Shown here one piece after another: positions 26,467-35,029 of a stretch of DNA of 64,000 nt (the first letter of the stretch is position 1; every line of letters starts with the position of its first letter). The position numbers and the translations under genes were made by a program. The notes beneath the pieces were generated by a model. That model saw only the letters and a list, made by a program, of their open reading frames with translations. It was not told the DNA's origin and did not search any database. The stretch lies in assembly GCF_046600715.1 (NCBI RefSeq), contig NZ_JBJMAV010000007.1, positions 1-64,000 on the forward strand, read 5' to 3'. This DNA is from Lysobacter_C viscosus. GTDB lineage: Bacteria; Pseudomonadota; Gammaproteobacteria; Xanthomonadales; Xanthomonadaceae.

Positions 26467-27399
26467 ATGAGTGTCACCCTGGAAAGGCTGCGCGCGCTGA
26501 AACGGCAGGCCGGGACCGCCGCACCTGCCGAGCCCGGGGCGCCCGTTCTGCCACAAGGATGCGCGACTGCTTCGATACCGCCTGCACACGCGCCGGCCGC
26601 CAACGACGGCGCGGCCATGACTTCCATCGACACCCTGCGCCGCCTGCTGGGCGTGCGCGAACGCAAGCCGTTCGTGGCCATGGCGCGCGGCCCCGTTGAC
26701 CGCACCCTGCCGGGCGATGAGATCGCCCCCGGCCTGCGGTTGCTCGAGTCGCACCTGCCGCTGCCGGCGCCGGTGGCCCCGTTGCCACTGGCGTTCGCCA
26801 AACGCGAGGGCGAGCACGTGGACCCGCGCGACCTGCTGTTCTTCGACACCGAAACCACCGGCCTGGCCGGCGGCACCGGCACCCGTGCGTTCCAGGTCGG
26901 CGCGGCTGACTGGTTCGTGCACCCGGTGCACGGCGATGGCCTGCGCGTGCGCCAGCTGCTGATCACCACGCTGGCGGCGGAGGTGGCGATGCTGCGCGAG
27001 TTCGCGGGCTGGCTGGCGCCGTCGACGGTGCTGTCGAGCTACAACGGGCGTTGCTACGACGCCCCGCTGCTGAAGACCCGCTACCGGTTGGCGCGCCTGC
27101 CGTGCCCGATCACGCCGCTGGACCACGTCGACCTGCTGTTCCCCACCCGCCGCCGCTACCGCGGCACCTGGGAGAACTGCCGGCTGGCGACCGTCGAGCG
27201 CGAACTGCTGGGGATCGTGCGCGAGGACGACCTGCCCGGATCGCAGGCCCCGGCGGCCTGGCTGTCGTACCTGCGTGGCGGCCCGTCGTCGCTGCTGCGT
27301 CGCGTCTGCGCCCACAACCACCAGGACGTGGTCACGCTGGCACGGCTGATGCAGCGGCTGGTGGCGGTACACGATGCCGATACGCCCGCCACGGATTGA
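26467..27399 (+). CDS. mrfB: MrfB-type RNase H-like 3'-5' exonuclease
   Basis: 310 residues with an RNase H-fold exonuclease domain: LLFFDTETTGLAGGTGTRAFQVG gives the DxE catalytic motif (ExoI), YNGRCYDAPLLKTRYRL the ExoII Asp, and NHQDVVTLARL the last Asp. This is the YprB/MrfB layout, including the GGTGT insertion. Bacillus MrfB works with the MrfA helicase to remove mitomycin C adducts independently of UvrABC. The ATG at 26467 is chosen since the preceding in-frame codons run through the palindromic repeat. Together with mrfA it forms a repair pair. Confidence 0.87.
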   Translation: MSVTLERLRALKRQAGTAAPAEPGAPVLPQGCATASIPPAHAPAANDGAAMTSIDTLRRLLGVRERKPFVAMARGPVDRTLPGDEIAPGLRLLESHLPLPAPVAPLPLAFAKREGEHVDPRDLLFFDTETTGLAGGTGTRAFQVGAADWFVHPVHGDGLRVRQLLITTLAAEVAMLREFAGWLAPSTVLSSYNGRCYDAPLLKTRYRLARLPCPITPLDHVDLLFPTRRRYRGTWENCRLATVERELLGIVREDDLPGSQAPAAWLSYLRGGPSSLLRRVCAHNHQDVVTLARLMQRLVAVHDADTPATD

Positions 27400-27455
27400 C
27401 GCGGTCGCAACGCAGAACCGCGCACACTGCGCGGCGTCGTATCGCTGGAACACCG

Positions 27456-27857
27456 ATGTCCGCCCCGCTTCCCCCGCGATTGCACCTGCCGCTCTCCCTC
27501 CTGCTTGCGGCCTCGGTTGGCGCGTGTGCGCCCGGCTCGATGACCGACACCGAACGCACCACCCGCACTGCCGCGCCGACCCCGCCGAAGGCGGCAACGC
27601 CGGCTGCCCCGCGGGCCCTCCCGCCCGCGACGACGACCGACCCGGCCGCCGCGCCCGGGTGCGACGCCCGGCGCGTCGACCCCCTGTCGGGACACGCCGC
27701 CACGCCGTCCAACCTCGACCTGGCCCGCGAACTCAGCGGCGCCGACAGCGTGCGCGTGATCGGGCCGGACCAGCCGGTCACCGCCGACTACAGCGCGTCG
27801 CGGCTCAACCTCGAGGTCAGCGACGAGCAGGTGATCCTGCGCGCCGCCTGCGGCTGA
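27456..27857 (+). CDS. I78 family peptidase inhibitor, lipoprotein (copy 1)
   Basis: 133 residues. A lipoprotein signal (LLLAASVGAC) and Thr/Pro/Ala linker precede an I78 domain of ~65 residues: CDARRV...GHAATPSN, then SVRVIGPDQPVTADYSASRL ending RAACG. The I78 family contains small elastase/subtilisin inhibitors. It begins three tandem paralogous inhibitor genes. This copy is the most divergent, with ADYS replacing MDY and a one-residue shift near the end. Translation starts at ATG 27456 after GGAACACCG. Confidence 0.85.
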   Translation: MSAPLPPRLHLPLSLLLAASVGACAPGSMTDTERTTRTAAPTPPKAATPAAPRALPPATTTDPAAAPGCDARRVDPLSGHAATPSNLDLARELSGADSVRVIGPDQPVTADYSASRLNLEVSDEQVILRAACG

Positions 27858-27935
27858 CCCACGCCGCGGCGACCTTCATGTGCCCCACACGCGGGCGGCG
27901 GCAGGCTGCGGCGGTCCCGACACCGGAGCCGTGCC

Positions 27936-28256
27936 ATGAGCCGCAGCGAGTTCTCCCTCTCCGCCGTGCCCGCCCTGCCCGCCATCGTGCTGGCGCTGTC
28001 CGTGGCGGCCTGCGCCACCATGGCGCCGCCGCCTTCCGCCAATCCCGTCGCCGGCCCATGCAACGCCGAAGGTGCCCGCTGGGCGGTCGGACAGGCGGTG
28101 AACGACGAGGTGGTCAACCGGATCCTTCGCGACACCCACAGCCGCGAGGCGCGCGTGCTGCGGCCGGGCGAGATGGCGACCATGGATTACCTCCCCGACC
28201 GGATCAACGTCGACGTCAACGAACGCGGCGCGATCACCGGCCTGCGCTGCGGTTGA
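27936..28256 (+). CDS. I78 family peptidase inhibitor, lipoprotein (copy 2)
   Basis: 106 residues: signal peptide with lipobox ending SVAAC, short linker, I78 domain from CNAEGARWAVGQAVND to INVDVNERGAITGLRCG. The reactive strand EARVLRPGEMATMDYLPDR matches the family core well. It lies 78 bp after copy 1 and 42 bp before copy 3, all on the plus strand, so the three are probably one operon. Predicted location is the periplasmic face of a membrane. Confidence 0.87.
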   Translation: MSRSEFSLSAVPALPAIVLALSVAACATMAPPPSANPVAGPCNAEGARWAVGQAVNDEVVNRILRDTHSREARVLRPGEMATMDYLPDRINVDVNERGAITGLRCG

Positions 28257-28298
28257 CCGCGTGCGGATCAACCACTGCACTCCCCTGGAGCCCGACCG

Positions 28299-28805
28299 AT
28301 GCGCCACGCACCTGCCCTTTTGCTGCTGCTTCCCCTGTTGATGCTCACGGCGTGTGCCGAGCGCGCCGACGGGACGGCCGCCACGGAGGACGTCATGAAC
28401 ACGGCATCGGACTCGCCCGACCGCGAGGGCTCCAACCATTCCGATGACCCGGCCGGATCTGCTTCCGCGGGCGATGCGGCGGGCCAACAGGATGGGCACG
28501 ACAGCGACACGTCCCCCACCACCGGCACCATGCCCGCCCAGCGTTCGGAGGCCCAACGCGCCGAGGCGCCCCCCATGTCGGACCCGCTGCCGCCGCTGGA
28601 ACGCACCTGCAACGCCGACGCCGCGGCTGGCCACGTTGGCCACGAGGCCACGCCGGGCATGGTGGAAGCGGCGCGCCGGGATGCGGGCGCGGCCACCGCG
28701 CGCGTGCTCAAGCCCGGCCAGATGGTGACCATGGAATTCATCGAGGGTCGGCTGAACATCGACGTCGACGCCAACAACATCATTACCGGCGTGCGTTGCG
28801 GCTAG
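28299..28805 (+). CDS. I78 family peptidase inhibitor, lipoprotein (copy 3)
   Basis: 168 residues: lipobox LMLTAC, a long Asp/Ser/Glu-rich disordered linker (about 75 residues, suited to extending the inhibitor from the membrane), then the I78 domain CNADAAAGHVGHEATPG ... ARVLKPGQMVTMEFIEGR ... IDVDANNIITGVRCG. A good terminator follows 36 bp downstream, ending the three-gene run. The much longer linker than in copies 1 and 2 suggests a different reach or partner. Confidence 0.87.
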   Translation: MRHAPALLLLLPLLMLTACAERADGTAATEDVMNTASDSPDREGSNHSDDPAGSASAGDAAGQQDGHDSDTSPTTGTMPAQRSEAQRAEAPPMSDPLPPLERTCNADAAAGHVGHEATPGMVEAARRDAGAATARVLKPGQMVTMEFIEGRLNIDVDANNIITGVRCG

Positions 28806-28841
28806 CCCGCGACTCTCCCTGCCTGCCAACCGGCACCGTCA

Positions 28842-28868
28842 GGCCGCTCCTATGGGAGCGGCCTTTTT
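28842..28868 (+). terminator. Rho-independent terminator after the I78 cluster
   Basis: Perfect 9-bp stem GGCCGCTCC / GGAGCGGCC (28842-28850, 28855-28863), TATG loop, five T residues. Confidence 0.9.
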
Positions 28869-28893
28869 CGTTCCCCTGGCGGGCTGCGCCCCT

Positions 28894-28979
28894 GCAGCAA
28901 CGGCAGCAGCCGCGATGACGAAGAACACGCACGCCAAGAACACGCGCGCCGTGGGGGTCGCGGCTGAAGCCGCTCCCAC
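28894..28979. repeat. Degenerate GCTTCAGCC-type REP doublet
   Basis: A degenerate left copy (GCAGCAACGGCAGCAGCCGC, 28894-28913) and a good inverted right copy (GCGGCTGAAGCCGCTCC, 28960-28976). Lies between the inhibitor terminator and the barnase gene. Confidence 0.7.
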
Positions 28980-29061
28980 AATGAGACCGTTGGCTACGGC
29001 GAAGCCCGCTGTTTCCGCCGGCCGCTAGACTCGAATCTTCCTCCCCACACGCAGGCCCGCC

Positions 29062-29496
29062 GTGCGCCGCACCCCCGTCCTGATCGCGCTGGCGTTGCTG
29101 GCCGGCCTCTGGCTCTGGCTCCAGGCCGGTTCCGGCCCGACGCCGCTTGAGCCGACGCCCTCGGCACCCGCAGGCGGGCGCGCCGTCGGGCAGCTGCAGG
29201 CGGGTCAGCGCGACCTGCCTGCCTGGCTTCCCGCGGAGGCGCGGCCGGTGCTGGCTGCGATCGAAAGTGGCAGCCCCCATGCCTACCCGCAGGACGGCGG
29301 GGTCTTCCAGAACCGCGAACGCCTGTTGCCACCGCGACCGCGCGGGCATTACCGCGAGTACACCGTCGACACACCCGGGTCGCGCGATCGAGGTGCGCGC
29401 CGCATCGTCACCGGGGGCGACCCGCCGTCCGAATACTGGTACACCGCGGACCACTACCGCAGCTTCCGCGCCTTCGACGTCGAGGCGCCTCGATGA
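29062..29496 (+). CDS. Barnase-type extracytoplasmic ribonuclease
   Basis: 144 residues: N-terminal hydrophobic signal/anchor (LIALALLAGLWLWL), a linker, and a guanyl-specific ribonuclease domain of the barnase (N1/T1) family. VFQNRERLLPPRPRGHYREYTV aligns with the barnase NREGKLP...WRE segment, giving the catalytic Glu; RGARRIV supplies the Arg pair and TADHYRSF the catalytic His. All four catalytic positions appear present. GTG start. Its last four bases overlap the barstar gene (ATGA), so inhibitor and toxin are made together. Confidence 0.87.
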   Translation: MRRTPVLIALALLAGLWLWLQAGSGPTPLEPTPSAPAGGRAVGQLQAGQRDLPAWLPAEARPVLAAIESGSPHAYPQDGGVFQNRERLLPPRPRGHYREYTVDTPGSRDRGARRIVTGGDPPSEYWYTADHYRSFRAFDVEAPR

Positions 29497-29930
29497 ACGG
29501 CATCGACCTGCGTTCCCTGCTGGCCGATCCGTCGCAGGCCGGCACCTATTTCGTCGATGCCCGCGACCGCCTCGCATTGGCCGAAGCGGCGACGGCGCTG
29601 GATTTCGCGGTGGCCACCGTCGACCTGGCAGGCTGCGTCGGCAAGGACGATGCGATCGCCCGGCTCGCCGGTGCGCTGGGGTTTCCCGACTGGTTCGGCG
29701 GCAACTGGGACGCGCTGGCCGATGCCCTGGGCGACCTGGCGTGGTGGCCGGCCGCGGGCCATGTGGTGTTGCTGGTCAATGCCGGCCCCTGGCGCGAGGC
29801 CCATCCCGAGGAGGTCCTCACGCTGGTGTCGATCCTGGACGGTGCCGCGGATGCGTGGCGCTCGCGCCGTCACCCGTTCTGGGCGTTGTGGCCGGTCCCG
29901 GCCGACACGCTCGAGCAGCTCGCACCCTGA
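29493..29930 (+). CDS. Barstar-family ribonuclease inhibitor
   Basis: 145 residues matching barstar. The barnase-binding helix is seen as ALGFPDWFGGNWDALADALGDLAW, corresponding to YYGENLDALWDCLTG of barstar, with both key Asp residues kept. It lacks a signal peptide, so it stays in the cytosol and protects against enzyme that is not exported. The coding region overlaps the ribonuclease by 4 bases. The C-terminal extension (HPFWALWPVPADTLEQLAP) is longer than classic barstar (89 residues). Confidence 0.88.
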   Translation: MNGIDLRSLLADPSQAGTYFVDARDRLALAEAATALDFAVATVDLAGCVGKDDAIARLAGALGFPDWFGGNWDALADALGDLAWWPAAGHVVLLVNAGPWREAHPEEVLTLVSILDGAADAWRSRRHPFWALWPVPADTLEQLAP

Positions 29931-29933
29931 CGC

Positions 29934-30167
29934 TCAGACCCGGTCGTCGAGTCCCTTGACCCCGGCCTTCTTGGCGCAGTGTGCGCAGCAGTAGAACGTG
30001 CCGTCGTGCTCGCTGCCGTGGCCGATGATGCGGCACCCGCAATTGGCGCAGCTCGGGGCCAGCGCGTGGATCGCACACTCGAAGCAGTCGTAGGTGCCGC
30101 TGCGTTCCGGCGTGGTGACGGTGAATGCCTTGTCGTAGTCGTTGCCGCAGACGTCGCAACGGGCCAT
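29934..30167 (-). CDS. Small zinc-ribbon protein
   Basis: 77 residues with several CxxC pairs: CDVCG, CFEC, CANCGC, CCAHC, plus His residues, giving room for two or more zinc sites. No family is recalled, and it has no signal or membrane segment. It is convergent with the barstar gene, the stop codons separated by only 3 bp. AGGAGCACCGCC before the ATG is a good ribosome site. Such proteins usually serve as small metal-stabilised adaptors. Confidence 0.75.
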   Translation of the reverse strand: MARCDVCGNDYDKAFTVTTPERSGTYDCFECAIHALAPSCANCGCRIIGHGSEHDGTFYCCAHCAKKAGVKGLDDRV

Positions 30168-30270
30168 GGCGGTGCTCCTGCGTGGGGGGACGTGCGAGTG
30201 TCGGCGTGGCAGCCGTCACGCGCCGTGAAACAGGTGCACGGGTGGGCCACCGGCATCCGGCACGCGGCGG

Positions 30271-31407
30271 TCAGCGCGGCTTCTTCCCCGCCGGCCTGGC
30301 CTTGCGCCTGGCCTCGCGGCGCGAACGCTTGAGGAACTTCAGCGTCGCCGCTTCCCACTGCCGCGCGCCGCGTGCCCCGTTGGCGGCGCGCACCAGCGAG
30401 CCATCGCGCCACCCGGCCAGCACCGAAGGGTCGACGTAGGCCTTGCGGCATACCGCGGGGGTGTTGCCCAGCACCTGCGCCACGTCGGCGATGACCGACT
30501 TTTCCACCGCGCGCAGCGCGGTTTCGCTGGGCGCGTCGCCCCGCACCGGTTCGGGCAGCGGGGTGGCGGCAAAGCGCTGGAACGCGGCCAGGGTGCCGCC
30601 CCAGGTGCGGAAGTCCTTGGCGGTGAAGTCCTCGCCCATCGACTCGCCCAGGTAGTCGTTGACGTCGCCGGAGTCGACCGGCTGCAGGGTCCCGTCGTCA
30701 TCCCGGTACTGGAACAGTGCCTGCCCGGGCAGCTGCTGGATGCGCCGGATCGCGCGGCCCAGCTTTGCGTCATCCAGCTCGATGTCGTGCGCCAGCCCGC
30801 CCTTGCCGCGGAAGCTCAGCCGCGCCCGCCCCCCGCGCAGGAACGCGATGTGGCGGTTGCGCAGCGTGGTCAGTCCAAACGACTTGTTGCTGCGGGCATA
30901 ACTGTCGTTACCGACCCGGATCAGCGTGGCCGCCATCACCGCCACCGCGATCGCCAGCACCTTGTCGCGTGGGTAGCCCGGCAGGGCGAGGTCGCGCTTG
31001 AGCCGGCGACGCAGCCGCGGCAACGCTTCGCCGAAGGTGATGATGCGGTCGAACTTGCCTTCGCCACGCACGCGCTGCCATTCGGCGTGGTAGCGGTACT
31101 GCTTGCGCGAGCGCGCATCGCGTCCGGTGGCCTGCAGGTGGCCGCGCGGATGCATGCAGATCCACACGTCGGTATAGGCCGGTGGCACCGCCAGTGCGCT
31201 GATGCGCTGCAGCTCGCCGGCGTCGCGCACGACCTTGCCGGCCGGGTTGCGGTAGCTGAAGCCGCCGCTGCCGCTCCGCTGGCGGTCGTAACCCGGATCG
31301 AGGTCGCTGACGTAGCGCAGGCGGGCGGCCCGCGCGTGCCCGATGGCCGCCTCGTTCCCGGCCGCGGCGGGCGTGGCGGGCTTGGAGGCGGGGCGTCGGC
31401 TGGCCAT
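30271..31407 (-). CDS. DNA topoisomerase IB (poxvirus-type)
   Basis: 378 residues of the bacterial TopIB family, which relaxes supercoils through a 3'-phosphotyrosine link. Seen: RYVSDLDPGYDRQRSGSGG..., the KVLAIAVAVMAATLIRVGNDSYAR segment with catalytic Arg, LSFRGKGG with the catalytic Lys, FRTWGGTLAAF, and the active-site Tyr in CRKAYVDPSVL. All key residues look present. The Ala-rich N-terminus and Arg/Lys-rich tail (RRKARPAGKKPR) are basic extensions fit for DNA binding. It lies 103 bp upstream of the zinc-ribbon gene, same strand. Confidence 0.92.
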   Translation of the reverse strand: MASRRPASKPATPAAAGNEAAIGHARAARLRYVSDLDPGYDRQRSGSGGFSYRNPAGKVVRDAGELQRISALAVPPAYTDVWICMHPRGHLQATGRDARSRKQYRYHAEWQRVRGEGKFDRIITFGEALPRLRRRLKRDLALPGYPRDKVLAIAVAVMAATLIRVGNDSYARSNKSFGLTTLRNRHIAFLRGGRARLSFRGKGGLAHDIELDDAKLGRAIRRIQQLPGQALFQYRDDDGTLQPVDSGDVNDYLGESMGEDFTAKDFRTWGGTLAAFQRFAATPLPEPVRGDAPSETALRAVEKSVIADVAQVLGNTPAVCRKAYVDPSVLAGWRDGSLVRAANGARGARQWEAATLKFLKRSRREARRKARPAGKKPR

Positions 31408-31541
31408 CGGGCGAGCATCCGGATGCGGCCGTCAACGCAGGGTGCAGCGGGGAGAAGGAGGCTCGGGGAGTGAGGAAATGGAGAAACGAACGCACGATTC
31501 GCCGGCGGGCACGTGCCCCGCCGCCGGCGAGCCACCCGACC

Positions 31542-33734
31542 TCAGCTCGACAAATGCTCGATCGCCGCCACGCTGCCCAGCCGGTCGCTGAGCCGCTTGA
31601 GCAGCGCAAGGCGGTTGGCGCGCACGGCCGGGTCCTCGGCGTTGACCATGACCTCGTCGAAGAAGCGGTCCACCTGCGGTCGCAGCCGCGCCAGCCGACC
31701 GAGCACCGCCACGTAGTCACGCGAGGCGAGCAGCGGGTCGGTGTCGGCTATGGCGGCGTCAACGGCCCCGGCGAGTTCGCGTTCGGCGTCGTCGGCGAAC
31801 AGCGCGGGGTCGATCGCGGTGGGCACGCCGCCCTCGACCTTCCGCAGGATGTTGCGGCTGCGCTTGTTGGCCGCGGCGAGCGCTTCGGCCTCCGGCAGGG
31901 CGGCGAACTCGACCAGCGCCCTGAGGCGGCGGTCGAAGTCGAGAAGGGAGCCGGCCGACGACGCGCCTGAATTGGCGTTCGCGGCTGAAGCCGCTCCTAC
32001 AGTGCCCGCGACCACCGGGAACACCTGCGCCACGGCCTCGAACTGCTGCGGCGTCACGCCCTGGTCGGCGTAGTAGCCGCGCAGGCGGTCGAGGATGAAG
32101 TCCCGCAGGTCGGCGGCGGTCGACTCGGTGTTGGCATCGGCCGACAGCTTGACGTCCTGGGCGTCCAACGCGGCCGCGAGCATCGGATCCAGAGCGACAT
32201 CCACTCCGCCCTCGATCAACGTCCGCGCCAGCCCCAGCGCATTGCGCCGCAGCGCGAACGGGTCCTTGTTGCCGGTCGGCTTGAGGCCCGCGGCAAACCC
32301 GCCGGCCAGCGTGTCCAGGCGCTCGGCGATCGCCAGCACCTGGCCGAGTTTCGACGGGGCGATCGCATCGCCGGCGAAGCGCGGCATGTACACCTCGTCG
32401 ATGGCATCGGCCACCGCGGTGCGGTCGGGCATCGACAGGTCCGACAGCGCGGTGTCCTGCATCACGTAGTGGCGACCGGCGATGCCCTGCAGCTCGGGGA
32501 ACTCGCCGACCAGGCGCGACTGCAGGTCGGCCTTGGACAGCTGGGCGGCGCGGCGGGCCAGTGACGGCTCCACGCCGACCCGCGGTGCGATCGCCTCTGC
32601 CAGCGTGGCGACCCGCGCGACCTTGTCGGCCACCGAGCCCAGCGCCTTCTGGTAGGTGACCGTGGCCAGGCCTTCGTTCATCGACGCCAGGCCCTGCTTC
32701 ATGTCCTCCAGGAAGAAGAACTTGGCGTCGGCGAAGCGCGGGCGGATGACGCGCTCGTAGCCCTTGCGGACCTCGGCCTCGTCCTTCGACTCGATGTTGG
32801 CGATGCCGACGAAGTGCTCGCTGAGCCGGCCCTGCGCGTCCAGCACCGGGAAGAACTTCTGGTTGGTTTCCATGGTCGCGACCAGGGCTTCCTGCGGCAC
32901 GGCCAGGAACTCGCGTTCGAAGCTGCAGGCCACGGCCTTCGGCCATTCAACCAGGTCGTTCACCTCTTCGAGGATGCCCTCGTCGATGCGCGCCACGCCG
33001 CCGGCGGTACGCGCGGCGGCTTCGACCTCGGCCTTGATGCGTGCCCGGCGCTCGTCCGGATCGACCAGCACCTTGGCGCCACGCAGGGCGTCAACGTAGT
33101 CGTCGGCGCCGCCGATCCACACCGGCTTGTCGTGCATGAAGCGGTGGCCGCGGCTCATCCGGTCGCTGCGCGCGCCCATCACCTCGGCGTCCACGATCTC
33201 GCCGCCGAGCATCAGCACCAGCCAGTGCACCGGACGGGCGAAGGCGTGCTCGTGCGCGCCCCAGCGCATCGGCTTGGGGATGGGCATGGCGGCGATCGCC
33301 TCGCGCACGACCTCGCCCAGCAGCTCGGCGGTGCGCGCGCCCGGCGTCACTGCGCGGTGCACGAAGCGCTCGCCCTTGGCGTCGGTGGTCTTCTCCAGCG
33401 CGGTCCACTCCACCCCTGCCTTGGCGGCGAAACCCTGCAGCGCGCGCGTGGGCTGGCCGTCGGCGTCCAGCGCGATGTTGAGGTACGGGCCCGGCACTTC
33501 CGAGCGCTGCTCGGGTTGCTCCACCGCCACCGCCGGCAGCGCGACCGCCAGCCGGCGCGGCGAGTACAGCGGCTTGGCCGCGCCGCGCTCCACGGCGATG
33601 CCGCGCCGGGACAGGCCGTCGAGCACGCCGTCCAGGAACGCCCGCGCCAGTCCAGGCAGCGCCTTGACCGGCAGTTCCTCGGTGCCCAGTTCCACGAGCA
33701 GGGGCAGCATCGGCAGGGGTGGGGTATCGGTCAT
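31542..33734 (-). CDS. glyS: Glycyl-tRNA synthetase beta subunit
   Basis: 730 residues. N-terminal LLVELGTEELPVKALPGLARAFLDGV, the mid-domain HRFMHDKPVW and the anticodon-binding end of GlyS are all present. Together with GlyQ (next upstream on the strand) it forms the alpha2-beta2 enzyme that charges tRNA-Gly. The ATG 33734 is chosen: upstream codons are unlike GlyS. Residues 579-585 (VGAASAA) are the in-frame translation of a REP palindrome (see repeat at 31978-32000), inserted in a variable loop just before the conserved LDFDRRLRALVEF segment. Confidence 0.95.
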   Translation of the reverse strand: MTDTPPLPMLPLLVELGTEELPVKALPGLARAFLDGVLDGLSRRGIAVERGAAKPLYSPRRLAVALPAVAVEQPEQRSEVPGPYLNIALDADGQPTRALQGFAAKAGVEWTALEKTTDAKGERFVHRAVTPGARTAELLGEVVREAIAAMPIPKPMRWGAHEHAFARPVHWLVLMLGGEIVDAEVMGARSDRMSRGHRFMHDKPVWIGGADDYVDALRGAKVLVDPDERRARIKAEVEAAARTAGGVARIDEGILEEVNDLVEWPKAVACSFEREFLAVPQEALVATMETNQKFFPVLDAQGRLSEHFVGIANIESKDEAEVRKGYERVIRPRFADAKFFFLEDMKQGLASMNEGLATVTYQKALGSVADKVARVATLAEAIAPRVGVEPSLARRAAQLSKADLQSRLVGEFPELQGIAGRHYVMQDTALSDLSMPDRTAVADAIDEVYMPRFAGDAIAPSKLGQVLAIAERLDTLAGGFAAGLKPTGNKDPFALRRNALGLARTLIEGGVDVALDPMLAAALDAQDVKLSADANTESTAADLRDFILDRLRGYYADQGVTPQQFEAVAQVFPVVAGTVGAASAANANSGASSAGSLLDFDRRLRALVEFAALPEAEALAAANKRSRNILRKVEGGVPTAIDPALFADDAERELAGAVDAAIADTDPLLASRDYVAVLGRLARLRPQVDRFFDEVMVNAEDPAVRANRLALLKRLSDRLGSVAAIEHLSS
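31978..32000. repeat. REP palindrome inside the glyS coding region
   Basis: GCGGCTGAAGCCGCTCCTAC (31981-32000) matches the intergenic family exactly but lies within glyS. Read in the coding direction it encodes VGAASAA and keeps the frame. All other copies in the window are intergenic. Confidence 0.9.
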
Positions 33735-33948
33735 GGCGTGGTGCCTTCTGTGGTTGCTGGGGTCGTCCTCCCGATGGGAGACAAACCGGCCGTGACCGGT
33801 CTGGGCGGCGATGCCGCCACGGAGGTGGAACACATGGCGCTGGATCTACAGGCCCGGGGCGGTTGGGTGCGGCGCCAATTGGTGCCTGGGCGGGTGGATG
33901 GCTGCAAGGCAAGCCGGTCGCGTCCCCTGGGTCGCCGTGACCGGGCGC

Positions 33949-34872
<924 letters not shown>

Positions 34873-35029
34873 GGCGGAAAGGGCCGTGGGTCGGGGCGCG
34901 CTAGTATAACGAGCGCCTTCACGGCATCCGTCCGTCGCGGCGGGCACCTTCACGACGTCCCCTCTTGGCACACGGCGAAGCCCTCCACGGCAGTGCGCCC
35001 GCGCCGACCGCATCCGCAGGAGCGATGGC

